Source: Yersinia alsatica
GTDB lineage: Bacteria > Pseudomonadota > Gammaproteobacteria > Enterobacterales > Enterobacteriaceae
Assembly: GCF_902170305.1 (NCBI RefSeq)
Contig: NZ_CABHWW010000026.1
Coordinates: 186,001-250,000 of the forward strand
Length of the DNA stretch: 64,000 bases
Direction: 5' to 3'
The notes under the pieces are model-generated. The model saw nothing but the letters and a program-made list of their open reading frames with translations, did not search any database and was not told the origin of the DNA. Below are positions 55,167 through 64,000 of this stretch, in pieces; within the stretch, counting starts at the first letter, position 1, and each line of letters begins with the position of its first letter. Made by a program: the position numbers and the translations under genes.

Positions 55167-55600
55167 CAACGGATATTAAAACAGTTTGGGATGTCGATGC
55201 CTCGCTGGGGGATTGGCGGACCGGCCATGGTGGGTTGCTGGATGGTGATGATCTGCATACTGCCATTTTACTGAGTTTGTTCACTGATCGTCTGGCCCGC
55301 GCTGATGACGATATCGATGGTGATGATCGTCGCGGCTGGTGGGGGGACAGTGGCGCAACATCGGCCATTGGTTCACGGCTTTGGCTATTACGGCGGCAAA
55401 AACTGACCACTCAAGTTGCTATCAAAGCTGAAGATTATGCTCGTGAAGCATTGGCCTGGCTAATGGAAGATGCCGTTGTCAGCGTTATTAGTCCTCGGGC
55501 GCAAATAATCTTCCCCAATACATTATTGCTGATTATTGCTTATCAACAACCGGGTAAAACTCAATCATCAGTTAAATTTTCATGGGTATGGGAGGAGTAA
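55163..55600 (+). CDS. Baseplate wedge protein, Mu gp46 type
   Basis: A 145-residue Mu gp46-family (GP46) protein. The phrase DDDIDGDDRRGWWGDSG in the middle is the signature of this family, and LWLLRRQKLT follows. It corresponds in function to P2 gpW or T4 gp25 at the baseplate wedge. It overlaps the spike gene by four bases. Confidence 0.92.
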   Translation: MTTDIKTVWDVDASLGDWRTGHGGLLDGDDLHTAILLSLFTDRLARADDDIDGDDRRGWWGDSGATSAIGSRLWLLRRQKLTTQVAIKAEDYAREALAWLMEDAVVSVISPRAQIIFPNTLLLIIAYQQPGKTQSSVKFSWVWEE

Positions 55601-55603
55601 TTC

Positions 55604-56740
55604 ATGCCATTTAATCGACCCACATTAAGCGAATTGCGACAGCGAAATCAGTCCTATATTCAATCGGAACTGAAAACTGGCGGCAATTTATTGCGTTTTT
55701 CTAACATTGGCGTGATCAGTGACGCAGATGCTGGGATGGCTCACCTGCATTACGGCTATCTTGATTATATTGCCCGGCAAGCGACACCTTATAATGCTAG
55801 CGATGAATACCTTGCGGCTTGGGCGGCGCTGAAAGATGTCTTTCGCAAAGCCGCTAATCCGGCCCGCTGTGCCGATGTGCGCTTCAGTGGTATCGCTGGG
55901 CGAGTTATTCCGTCTGGTCGGCGGCTAAATCGAGCTGATGGCTATCAATATCGGCTGGATAATGCAGTCACAATCGCTACCAATGGCAGCGTAATCGGAG
56001 AAATTACCGCCATTTTACCTAGCCCATTGGACGATGCGACTGGCGGAGGAAATCGGGGGAACAGTGCACTCGGAACTGTACTGACGCTGGATATTGCCAT
56101 TGATGGGGTGCAGGCCACGGCCACGGCGCTGAGTAAAATTAGCGGCGGAGCTGATATTGAATCCGAAGATGCATTTCGCTCCCGCATGTTATTGGCTTAC
56201 CAAAATATCCCACAAGGTGGTAATGATACTGACTATCAATCTTGGGCATTGTCGGTGCCGGGAGTGACCCGATGTTGGGTTAAACGGCGCTTGATGGGGG
56301 CCGGTACCGTTGGCATCTATATTATGTGTGATGATAATGATTATGCTGGCTTCCCACAGGGTAGCGACGGGATTTCATCTCTTGAAGAGTGGGGGGCGGT
56401 GAAAGCCAGCGGTGATCAGCGGCGAGTCGCGGATGCAATTTATCCGCAGCAACCGATTATCGCACTGGTTTATGTCTGTGCCCCTGTCGCGCAATCCATT
56501 GATTTTATTATTAGTGGTATTTCCCATGCTGATAGTGCAACTACCGCGGCCATTAATGCAGCCATCGACGAGGTATTTTTCACCGAAGGAGAACCCGGAG
56601 GCAAAATTCTGTGGTCATCGCTGCTGTTAGCCATCGGTGAAATCGCCGGTACCGGGGGCTTTATCATGCAATCTCCAGCAGCAAATATTGAGCTGCAAAC
56701 CGGCAAACTCCCCATTAGGGGTACAGTGAGCTACTTATGA
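55604..56740 (+). CDS. Baseplate J-like protein, Mu gp47 type
   Basis: A 378-residue baseplate wedge protein of the Baseplate_J family. MPFNRPTLSELRQRNQSYI begins it. The core contains GGADIESEDAFRSRMLLAYQ and GGNDTDYQSWALSVPGVTRC, typical of J-like proteins. It would form the iris-like ring of the baseplate that opens on contraction. It starts three bases after gp46 and overlaps gp48 by four bases. Confidence 0.94.
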   Translation: MPFNRPTLSELRQRNQSYIQSELKTGGNLLRFSNIGVISDADAGMAHLHYGYLDYIARQATPYNASDEYLAAWAALKDVFRKAANPARCADVRFSGIAGRVIPSGRRLNRADGYQYRLDNAVTIATNGSVIGEITAILPSPLDDATGGGNRGNSALGTVLTLDIAIDGVQATATALSKISGGADIESEDAFRSRMLLAYQNIPQGGNDTDYQSWALSVPGVTRCWVKRRLMGAGTVGIYIMCDDNDYAGFPQGSDGISSLEEWGAVKASGDQRRVADAIYPQQPIIALVYVCAPVAQSIDFIISGISHADSATTAAINAAIDEVFFTEGEPGGKILWSSLLLAIGEIAGTGGFIMQSPAANIELQTGKLPIRGTVSYL

Positions 56741-57333
56741 GCCGCTATTCTGTCAGTGAATATACCGAAGCTTTGCAGGCGTTAATGCCAATGGGTTTGG
56801 TCTGGCCACGACGGCCCGATGGAGTACAAACCGAAGTCTTGCGGGCATTGGCTCAGGCTTATCGGCGCAGTGATGAAGAGGCACAAGACTTGCTGTCTGG
56901 CGCTTTTCCGGCCACAGCCACGTCAATGCTACCGGAGTGGGAAGCAACACTTGGGTTACCGGATTTGTGTGCTATTGGTGAAGTCGACAGTATGATCCAG
57001 CGTCAGCGCGCTGTGGTGTCGAAGTTATTTGGTATCGGTGGGCAGTCCGCCGCTTATTTTATCCGGGTAGCAAAGGCGCTGGGCTACTCCATTACGGTGA
57101 CCCAATACCGACAAGCTTGCGCAGGGATGGCGGTTTGTCGAGATGCCTTGAATGGCGAAGAGTGGCCATTCACCTGGTTAATTACCGCCCCAAAAACCAC
57201 CATTAATGATGCCCAAAGTGGCCTAACCTATTGCAGTGACCCATTACGTTCATGGGGTAATAAACAGCTTGAGTGCAGATTAGCAGTATTAAATCCGTCT
57301 CATACGATTTTGAAATTCGGCTACGTTAGTTAA
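56737..57333 (+). CDS. Baseplate protein, Mu gp48 type (DUF2313)
   Basis: A 198-residue DUF2313 protein. LMPMGLVWPRRPDG near the start is the family's leading motif, and FPATATSMLPEWEATLGLP follows; both are highly conserved. It links the baseplate wedge to the tail fibre, as P2 gpI does. Its sequence shows no break. Confidence 0.92.
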   Translation: MSRYSVSEYTEALQALMPMGLVWPRRPDGVQTEVLRALAQAYRRSDEEAQDLLSGAFPATATSMLPEWEATLGLPDLCAIGEVDSMIQRQRAVVSKLFGIGGQSAAYFIRVAKALGYSITVTQYRQACAGMAVCRDALNGEEWPFTWLITAPKTTINDAQSGLTYCSDPLRSWGNKQLECRLAVLNPSHTILKFGYVS

Positions 57334-57382
57334 CTAATCCCTTTCATTTATTTTTAAGTGCCTTAACTGGCGAGGATTTTCT

Positions 57383-58447
57383 ATGCAAAAAATTGGCGAT
57401 ATTCCTAATGCACGCGCCGACAGTAATGGCGAGTTCACCGACGGTAATGTTGCCGCCGGTGTGCCACCAACCATATTACCGGCTGAATGGTTTAATACCT
57501 TGCAACGCGAATTAATTAAAGTCGTGCAAGACGGAGGATTAGCATTAGATCCCAATGACGATACCCAGGTATTAGCCGCCCTGAAGAAACTGTTTTTACA
57601 GTCGGGTAATAATTTATCCGAAATAAAAGCCGCCGGCCCAACCGCCGTTGCAGCGGCTCTTGTAAACCTTAGCGCATTATCAGCGACTGGGACAGCAGCA
57701 GCGGCAACCAAGCTTGCTACAGCCCGTAAAATTGGCGGTGTGGCTTTTGATGGGACTGCTGATATTGCTTTGCCCTTTATTAATAGTATGGATACGGATA
57801 TTCAATTAGCAGGTGCATTGGGGGTAAAAAGTCTTTCCGTAACCGGTGATCTTCATGGAGGGAGATTGATATCTAAAGGTGCTATTTATGCTAATGAGAA
57901 TGGTGACGGTGGGACATCTATTCTCGGCACAGATGGGAATATTACCGGTTCGATATGGGGGAGTAATCTTTATAATTATATAAACACAATTGACCTAGTA
58001 GGATCTCCAATTCCTTGGCCTCAAGCCACTCTTCCCATGGGATATTTGAAATGTAACGGTGCTTCTTTTAGTAAAACACAATATCCCAAACTGGCTCTCG
58101 CCTATCCATCGGGTATTTTACCTGATATGCGCGGTGATGTTATTCGTGCATGGGATGATGGTCGAGGGATTGATGCTGGCCGAGCATTACTGTCAGAACA
58201 GGGCGATGCAATTCGAAATATAACAGGGACTTTTAGCGTTCATGGCGCTAAAGAATTATCAACATCATTTCCATCAGCAGCGAGTGGAGCATTTGCCATT
58301 AGTGGTGTTGCAGGGAAAAATAATGTTGCAGCTGGTGGAGATACAACTATCCCTCAATTTAATTTTTCTGCCGCAAATGTTGTACCTACTGCTGCCGAAA
58401 ACCGTATGCGAAATATTGCATTCAATTACATAGTGAGAGCTTTATAA
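57383..58447 (+). CDS. Tail fibre / receptor-binding protein (Mu gp49 position)
   Basis: 354 residues. The N-terminal ~75 residues (MQKIGDIPNARADSNGEFTD, then VPPTILPAEWFNTLQRE) are the conserved baseplate-attachment part. The C-terminal third has the collar-type pattern GYLKCNGASFSKTQYPKLA, then DMRGDVIRAWDDGRGID, common in tail fibre tips. It should decide which bacteria are bound. Base composition becomes AT-richer in the second half, consistent with exchange of the tip. It overlaps the chaperone gene by one base. Confidence 0.9.
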   Translation: MQKIGDIPNARADSNGEFTDGNVAAGVPPTILPAEWFNTLQRELIKVVQDGGLALDPNDDTQVLAALKKLFLQSGNNLSEIKAAGPTAVAAALVNLSALSATGTAAAATKLATARKIGGVAFDGTADIALPFINSMDTDIQLAGALGVKSLSVTGDLHGGRLISKGAIYANENGDGGTSILGTDGNITGSIWGSNLYNYINTIDLVGSPIPWPQATLPMGYLKCNGASFSKTQYPKLALAYPSGILPDMRGDVIRAWDDGRGIDAGRALLSEQGDAIRNITGTFSVHGAKELSTSFPSAASGAFAISGVAGKNNVAAGGDTTIPQFNFSAANVVPTAAENRMRNIAFNYIVRAL

Positions 58448-59067
58448 TGAAAAAAAATGCGCTAGATATTGTCCAGGCTCAATTAAGTGAATATGGTTTG
58501 GCTATTACCGAAGGTTGGGTCACCGTTTATAGTGCAAGCCGTGAATCGCGAGAATACACAGGCGTAAATAACGAATTTCTTGCACTCGGGGTGGGTTTGC
58601 CTGCTGGTGGCTATATTGATGCTCCAATGTTAGTTAAAGATGATGATAAAACTGTACGACGTACTGACGATGAGATGGCTTGGGAAGTTGTAGCTGATTT
58701 TCGTGGTAAAGTAGCTTATAGCACTGTTACCGGACTGCCGGAGTCAGTTAATTCTATTGGTACTTTGCCTGATACACTTACATTACTAGCTCCACAGACG
58801 AATTACGACTTGTGGAATGGAATGCAGTGGGTTACGGATTCAGAAAAGCAGTACATTTCTGAAGTACAAATGGCTGAGGATACAAAAAAACAGTTATTGA
58901 ATGAGGCAGCAGTAAGGATGGCACCGCTGCAAGATGCTGTCGATACCGATATAGCAATAGTTGATGAGAAGATCCAACTTGCAGCTTGGAAAACTTACCG
59001 TGTATTGCTAAATCGTATTGACACCTTGAGAGCTCCTGATATTGAGTGGCCTACTGTACCTGAGTAA
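58447..59067 (+). CDS. Tail fibre assembly chaperone (Tfa / Caudo_TAP)
   Basis: 206 residues. The C-terminal ~70 residues have the Tfa pattern (KQLLNEAAVRMAPLQDAVDT, then QLAAWKTYRVLLNRID, ending PDIEWPTVPE). The N-terminal half is less conserved and matches its fibre partner, as is usual. Tfa proteins fold or trimerise the fibre tip and sometimes remain on it. It is the last gene of the tailocin operon. A GC-rich hairpin without a T-run follows (59074-59093). Confidence 0.9.
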   Translation: MKKNALDIVQAQLSEYGLAITEGWVTVYSASRESREYTGVNNEFLALGVGLPAGGYIDAPMLVKDDDKTVRRTDDEMAWEVVADFRGKVAYSTVTGLPESVNSIGTLPDTLTLLAPQTNYDLWNGMQWVTDSEKQYISEVQMAEDTKKQLLNEAAVRMAPLQDAVDTDIAIVDEKIQLAAWKTYRVLLNRIDTLRAPDIEWPTVPE

Positions 59068-59222
59068 TACAACGCCGGGCTTAACCGCCCGGAATCTTGC
59101 CAATTGGGGATAATCCGTATCCTTGCTGCAAAACTCAACCCTACACCAATCCCCCTCGTGACTATCCTCATTTCATGGTAAATTCTCATATCACAGGCCA
59201 ATGCATCGTTTCAGGTACCAGT

Positions 59223-59963
59223 ATGTTTACATATAAAGAAATATCGTCGCTAAACGAACTGGAACTGATTGTCTATAACTACATCATAAAAAACACTGAC
59301 AAAGTGATGTATATGACCATCAGAGAACTGGCTGATGCTGCGGGTGTTTCAACTACCACGGTTTTGCGTTTTTGCAAAAAAATGAATTGTGATGGCTACT
59401 CTGAATTCCGCGTGCGTTTTAAACTGTATTTAGAGCATGACGAAAAGCCACCGGTTAGTTTTGGTATCAGTGAAATAATTAGCTATTTTAAAAGTATTAA
59501 TAATAGTGAGTTTGATGAGTTGCTTGATATGGCCGCAGAACAAATAGCGGCAACGCGTCGAATTATTTTTGTTGGCATAGGTACCTCAGGCGCATTAGGA
59601 AAATACAGTGCTCGTTTCTTTTCTAATATAGGGAAATATAGTACCTATATTGACGATCCTTATTATCCTATTAATAGTGATATGTATCAGGATGCTATTG
59701 CGATCATCCTCTCAGTCTCCGGCGAGACCGAGGAGATTATTCGTATTGCCAATCAGTTTAGCTTGCATAACTGTAAAATTATCAGCCTAACCAACAGTGA
59801 TAACTCAACATTAGCTAAGATGGCTGATTTGAATATCTCTTATCATATGCCACCTATTGTATTGGAAGGTCATTATAATATTACCACTCAAATTCCAGTG
59901 TTGTATATTATTGAAACCATAGGTAAGAAACTCCCGCCATTAATTAATAAAAACGCGAAATAA
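59223..59963 (+). CDS. RpiR/MurR-family transcriptional regulator with SIS domain
   Basis: 246 residues from the ATG at 59223 (MFTYKEISSLNELEL); the longer frame to 59097 reaches into the tailocin end and is unlikely. The N-terminal HTH_6 domain includes MTIRELADAAGVSTTTVLRF. The C-terminal SIS sugar-isomerase domain has GIGTSGALGKYSARFFSNIG and ILSVSGETEEIIRIA, which bind phosphosugars. It is directly upstream of a beta-glucoside PTS permease and phospho-beta-glucosidase on the same strand, so it probably regulates them in response to a 6-phospho-sugar. Confidence 0.88.
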   Translation: MFTYKEISSLNELELIVYNYIIKNTDKVMYMTIRELADAAGVSTTTVLRFCKKMNCDGYSEFRVRFKLYLEHDEKPPVSFGISEIISYFKSINNSEFDELLDMAAEQIAATRRIIFVGIGTSGALGKYSARFFSNIGKYSTYIDDPYYPINSDMYQDAIAIILSVSGETEEIIRIANQFSLHNCKIISLTNSDNSTLAKMADLNISYHMPPIVLEGHYNITTQIPVLYIIETIGKKLPPLINKNAK

Positions 59964-60129
59964 AACAGGGTGTTTTTTACCTGTTACATATTACAAGTTG
60001 CGATTTTTGTTATATCGTGACTTCACTTCTTTTTTTGTTAAACTCCAGTCTCAATCGACCAAAAATATTAATAATAAGCCGATAACGCTCTGTTTATCTT
60101 ATACCAGCGTCCTTAACAGGAGACTAATA

Positions 60130-61659
60130 ATGGCAATTGATTACTCATTAACCGCTCAGGAAATTATTAAGTATATTGGCGGTGATAATAATGTGATTAC
60201 CGTCACACATTGTGCAACGCGTTTACGTTTTATATTGAAAGATAATAAAGCGGTCGATAAAGAAAAATTAAATCGTGTTAAAGGCGTGATTACTGTTATT
60301 GAAGCTGGCGGGCAAATGCAGGTGGTCATTGGCAACCATGTTGGTGATGCCTACAAACATGTCACCAACTTAATTAACATCGATGAAAGCGCGCCAGTTG
60401 CCGCTCCTAAAGTCGGTATTGTTAGCCGCTTGATGGACATTATCTCTAGCATTTTTGCTCCCTTCCTTTATCCATTGGCGGCATGCGGTATTTTGCAGGG
60501 GATTATCTCATTCCTCGCGGCTATTGGTTGGATGGATGCTGCTAGTGGTACTTATCGAATTCTAAACTTTGTTTCCTGGACGGGCTTTACCTTCCTGCCG
60601 GTCATGGTGGCTTTCACCGCGGCTAAAAAATTCAATGTTAACCCTTTTACTGCCGTCATTACGGCGTGTGCACTGATCAGCCCTGATTACATGAATATGC
60701 TGACCGCCAATAAGATAGTGACTGTCAATTCAGCGGACCCGGCGGTTCAGCAACTGATGCATGAAGCGGTGAATAATCCACAAATTGCCCAGATTCTGAA
60801 TACCATTGCCGGTATTCCTTTATCCTCTCCAACATTGGATTTCTTCGGTATTCCCGTGCAATACCTGAGTTATACCGCCTCGGTTATTCCGATCATTTTG
60901 ATGGTCTGGGCCATGTCATATGTGCAGCGTTTCTTTGAACGTATCCTGCCAATGGTGGTGCGTAACCTGTTTACCCCCATGTTCTGTATCGCCATTATGG
61001 TGCCATTAACTCTGCTGGTTTTCGGCCCGATAGGTAACTTGATTGGCGGTGCTATCGGCGGTGTTTACAATACACTGTATAACCTTAGCCCAGCGATTGC
61101 AGGGTTTATGGTCGGGGCATTCTGGCAACCATTGGTGACTTTAGGGGTGCATTGGGGCATTACGCCAGTGACGGTGGGTAACTATGCAACTTTGGGTTAC
61201 GACACCTTTACCGGTCTGCAAGCTTCAGCCGTCTTCGCGATGGCAGGTACCATGTTTGGTGTTTACCTAAAAACTCGCAACAGTGAAATGAAAGGTATTT
61301 CATTGTCGGCCGGGATCACCGCTTTATTCGGTATTACCGAACCGGCCATTTACGGTGTGGCATTACGACTGAAAAAACCTTTCTTGTGCAGTTGCGCTGC
61401 TGGTGGAATTGGCGGGGCTATTGCCGGGAGTTTTAATGCGGTGTCCTGGAGCTACTGTTTACCGGGTATTGCTGTGCTCCCCGTCTTCTTTAAAGAGGGG
61501 CATATGGCCCAATTCCTCGGTTTCTTACTGTCTATCACTGTCGCTTTCGTCTTGGGTGCCGTGTTCACTTGGCTGGTTGGGTTTACCGATGAGAGTGAAA
61601 GTGTAGAGGAAAAAACATCAGCAGCACCTATTGCTCAGGCACAAATGAATCAAGGCTAA
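60130..61659 (+). CDS. PTS beta-glucoside-type permease EIIBC
   Basis: 509 residues from the ATG at 60130, which has an AGGAG site; the longer frame to 59998 is a leader. The EIIB domain (about 1-85) has the phosphorylated Cys28 in VTHCATRLRF. The EIIC domain follows with about ten membrane segments and the motif GITEPAIYGVALRLKKPF, the conserved sugar-site region. There is no EIIA domain, so it must borrow a soluble EIIA-Glc type partner, as AscF does in E. coli. It takes up a beta-glucoside such as cellobiose, arbutin or salicin with phosphorylation at C6. Confidence 0.92.
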   Translation: MAIDYSLTAQEIIKYIGGDNNVITVTHCATRLRFILKDNKAVDKEKLNRVKGVITVIEAGGQMQVVIGNHVGDAYKHVTNLINIDESAPVAAPKVGIVSRLMDIISSIFAPFLYPLAACGILQGIISFLAAIGWMDAASGTYRILNFVSWTGFTFLPVMVAFTAAKKFNVNPFTAVITACALISPDYMNMLTANKIVTVNSADPAVQQLMHEAVNNPQIAQILNTIAGIPLSSPTLDFFGIPVQYLSYTASVIPIILMVWAMSYVQRFFERILPMVVRNLFTPMFCIAIMVPLTLLVFGPIGNLIGGAIGGVYNTLYNLSPAIAGFMVGAFWQPLVTLGVHWGITPVTVGNYATLGYDTFTGLQASAVFAMAGTMFGVYLKTRNSEMKGISLSAGITALFGITEPAIYGVALRLKKPFLCSCAAGGIGGAIAGSFNAVSWSYCLPGIAVLPVFFKEGHMAQFLGFLLSITVAFVLGAVFTWLVGFTDESESVEEKTSAAPIAQAQMNQG

Positions 61660-61721
61660 AATAGTTTTAAGATTTAGGCGGGCAACCACCCGCCATTGAA
61701 TTTCATTTTCAGGGCGAATAG

Positions 61722-63185
<1,464 letters not shown>

Positions 63186-63308
63186 ATCTGTAATGCTTTA
63201 GACATATTGCGTGTCATCGGGTAAACATTGAATAGAAGTATTGAGCCACACGGGTCAGATATAGTCAGTGTTTTACCCTTAGGTTTCCCTCACCAAACCC
63301 CACAAACA

Positions 63309-63340
63309 AGAAAACCAACCTTAACAGGTTGGTTTTCTTT
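63309..63340 (+). terminator. Terminator downstream of bglA
   Basis: A 12-base stem AGAAAACCAACC / GGTTGGTTTTCT with a 6-base loop. A T-run on the plus strand, and A residues on the left, allow action in both directions, so it may also end the tRNA-Pro transcript. Confidence 0.8.
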
Positions 63341-63348
63341 AGGTATTT

Positions 63349-63425
63349 TGGTCGGCATGAAAGGATTTGAACCTTCGACCCCCGACACCCCATGACGGTG
63401 CGCTACCAGGCTGCGCTACATGCCG
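63349..63425 (-). tRNA. proL: tRNA-Pro (anticodon GGG)
   Basis: 77 bases on the minus strand with acceptor CGGCATG / CATGCCG and encoded CCA. The anticodon loop TCATGGG... gives GGG. It is nearly identical to E. coli proL, which is also a neighbour of yejM. Confidence 0.95.
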
Positions 63426-63522
63426 ATGCTGCGGTATTTATACTACATTTTACAGTGACTAATGCAATACCGGATAAAAACAGTTGCCGGTTTTTTAAAC
63501 GTATCGTGCTCAGTTTTTAGAG

Positions 63523-64000
63523 CTAGTTCGCAATAAAACGTTTTATATCCGTCAGCACTTGCAATAGTAATGGGAGCTGAGGCTTTTCATCTTTGATTTC
63601 ATTGCCTTGCTGATCATAGGTCCGATATTCACCGTTATTATCTAACACAATCGTTTGTGTTGGCGTAGTAATAACCAGCATGCCGTTATCGCCGGTTGCC
63701 ACCCAGTTATGATTGCGCTGCGCGGCGAATAAATCTTCCCCTTGCGAATAATCTTCTGATGTCGTTTTGACGTGCAACAACCGTTGCATCAGTGTCGTCA
63801 TGATGTCTTCGTGGTTAGTTAGCTTGTTAACTGCTTGCGCAGGTGTCCCCGGCCAGTGAACAATGAGCGGCACTTGTAGCTGTTGACGATTGAAACTACT
63901 GCCTGCACCCCAATTATCATTGCCGTAGTCATTAAATTCGACACCATGGGCGGCAGTAATCACCACCACTGTTTTATCGAGTTGCCCACGTTGTTTCAGG
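63523..64000 (-). CDS. yejM: YejM (PbgA/LapC), cut by the window edge; C-terminal 158 residues
   Basis: The frame is open to the right edge, so the gene continues outside. The visible part is the end of the periplasmic sulfatase-like domain, with VITAAHGVEFND, QVPLIVHWPGTPAQ, MTTLMQRLLHV and the C-terminus VLTDIKRFIAN, which match E. coli YejM closely. YejM is an essential inner-membrane protein that senses LPS and regulates LpxC turnover through LapB (YciM). The active-site threonine and the five N-terminal membrane helices lie outside the window. It sits beside proL, as in E. coli. Confidence 0.93.
   Translation of the reverse strand, partial: LKQRGQLDKTVVVITAAHGVEFNDYGNDNWGAGSSFNRQQLQVPLIVHWPGTPAQAVNKLTNHEDIMTTLMQRLLHVKTTSEDYSQGEDLFAAQRNHNWVATGDNGMLVITTPTQTIVLDNNGEYRTYDQQGNEIKDEKPQLPLLLQVLTDIKRFIAN

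Larger units (their letters stand above)
63186..63522. other. Gap between bglA and yejM
   Basis: Contains the terminator and tRNA-Pro listed separately. The stretch 63186-63308 shows no gene or clear site. Confidence 0.5.

Noticed and set aside
59074..59093. GC hairpin after the Tfa gene as a terminator
   Set aside because: It has no T-run on either side; it may stabilise the message end but cannot be called an intrinsic terminator.
43323..59222. Attachment site duplication at the ends of the tailocin
   Set aside because: I compared the flanks by eye and saw no convincing direct repeat, and there is no integrase gene or tRNA at either edge.

Overview
The window reads as a chromosome segment of an enterobacterium, most likely Yersinia. 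The backbone order eco-yfaE-nrdB-nrdA-ubiG-gyrA-rcsC-rcsB-rcsD, with micF beside an OmpC-type porin, is that of Enterobacterales, and the protein sequences are close to their E. coli counterparts but clearly not identical. The genus is my inference from family knowledge; the species cannot be fixed from this sequence.

Layout. 1-5.6 kb: ecotin, the class Ia ribonucleotide reductase operon (nrdA, nrdB, yfaE) and ubiG, all on the minus strand. 5.8-8.5 kb: gyrA. 8.6-14.9 kb: the Rcs phosphorelay (rcsC facing rcsB and rcsD). 14.9-16.1 kb: an MFS carrier. 16.8-34.4 kb: an accessory block with a giant BapA-like Ig-repeat adhesin (about 4266 residues, 38 repeats by my count) and its own type I secretion system (TolC-like, LapB-like ABC exporter, HlyD-like). 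34.7-36.6 kb: the small RNA MicF, an OmpC-type porin and tRNA-Ser plus tRNA-Thr. 36.7-43.3 kb: ampH, a small monooxygenase-fold protein, a GPH-family sugar symporter with a KdgR-like box, an MBL-fold hydrolase and a chemoreceptor.

43.6-59.1 kb holds the most interesting system: a complete Mu-type contractile tail module with a lysis cassette and lambda-like control, but no integrase, replication, terminase, portal or capsid genes. I read this as a phage-tail-like bacteriocin (R-type tailocin; enterocoliticin of Y. enterocolitica is a known particle of this general kind). The control region has a DinI-like gene under a near-perfect LexA box, a self-cleaving S24 repressor, operator-like sites on both sides of the repressor gene, and a Q-type antiterminator followed by a duplicated element-plus-terminator unit. 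DNA damage would remove the repressor, Q would be made and read through the terminators, the tails would assemble, and the holin, endolysin and Rz/Rz1 spanins would release them. A -1 frameshift signal (slippery heptamer, 6-base spacer, hairpin) lies in the tail-chaperone gene.

59.2-63.2 kb: a beta-glucoside unit (RpiR regulator, PTS EIIBC, 6-phospho-beta-glucosidase BglA). 63.3-64 kb: tRNA-Pro(GGG) and the 3' part of yejM, cut by the window edge.
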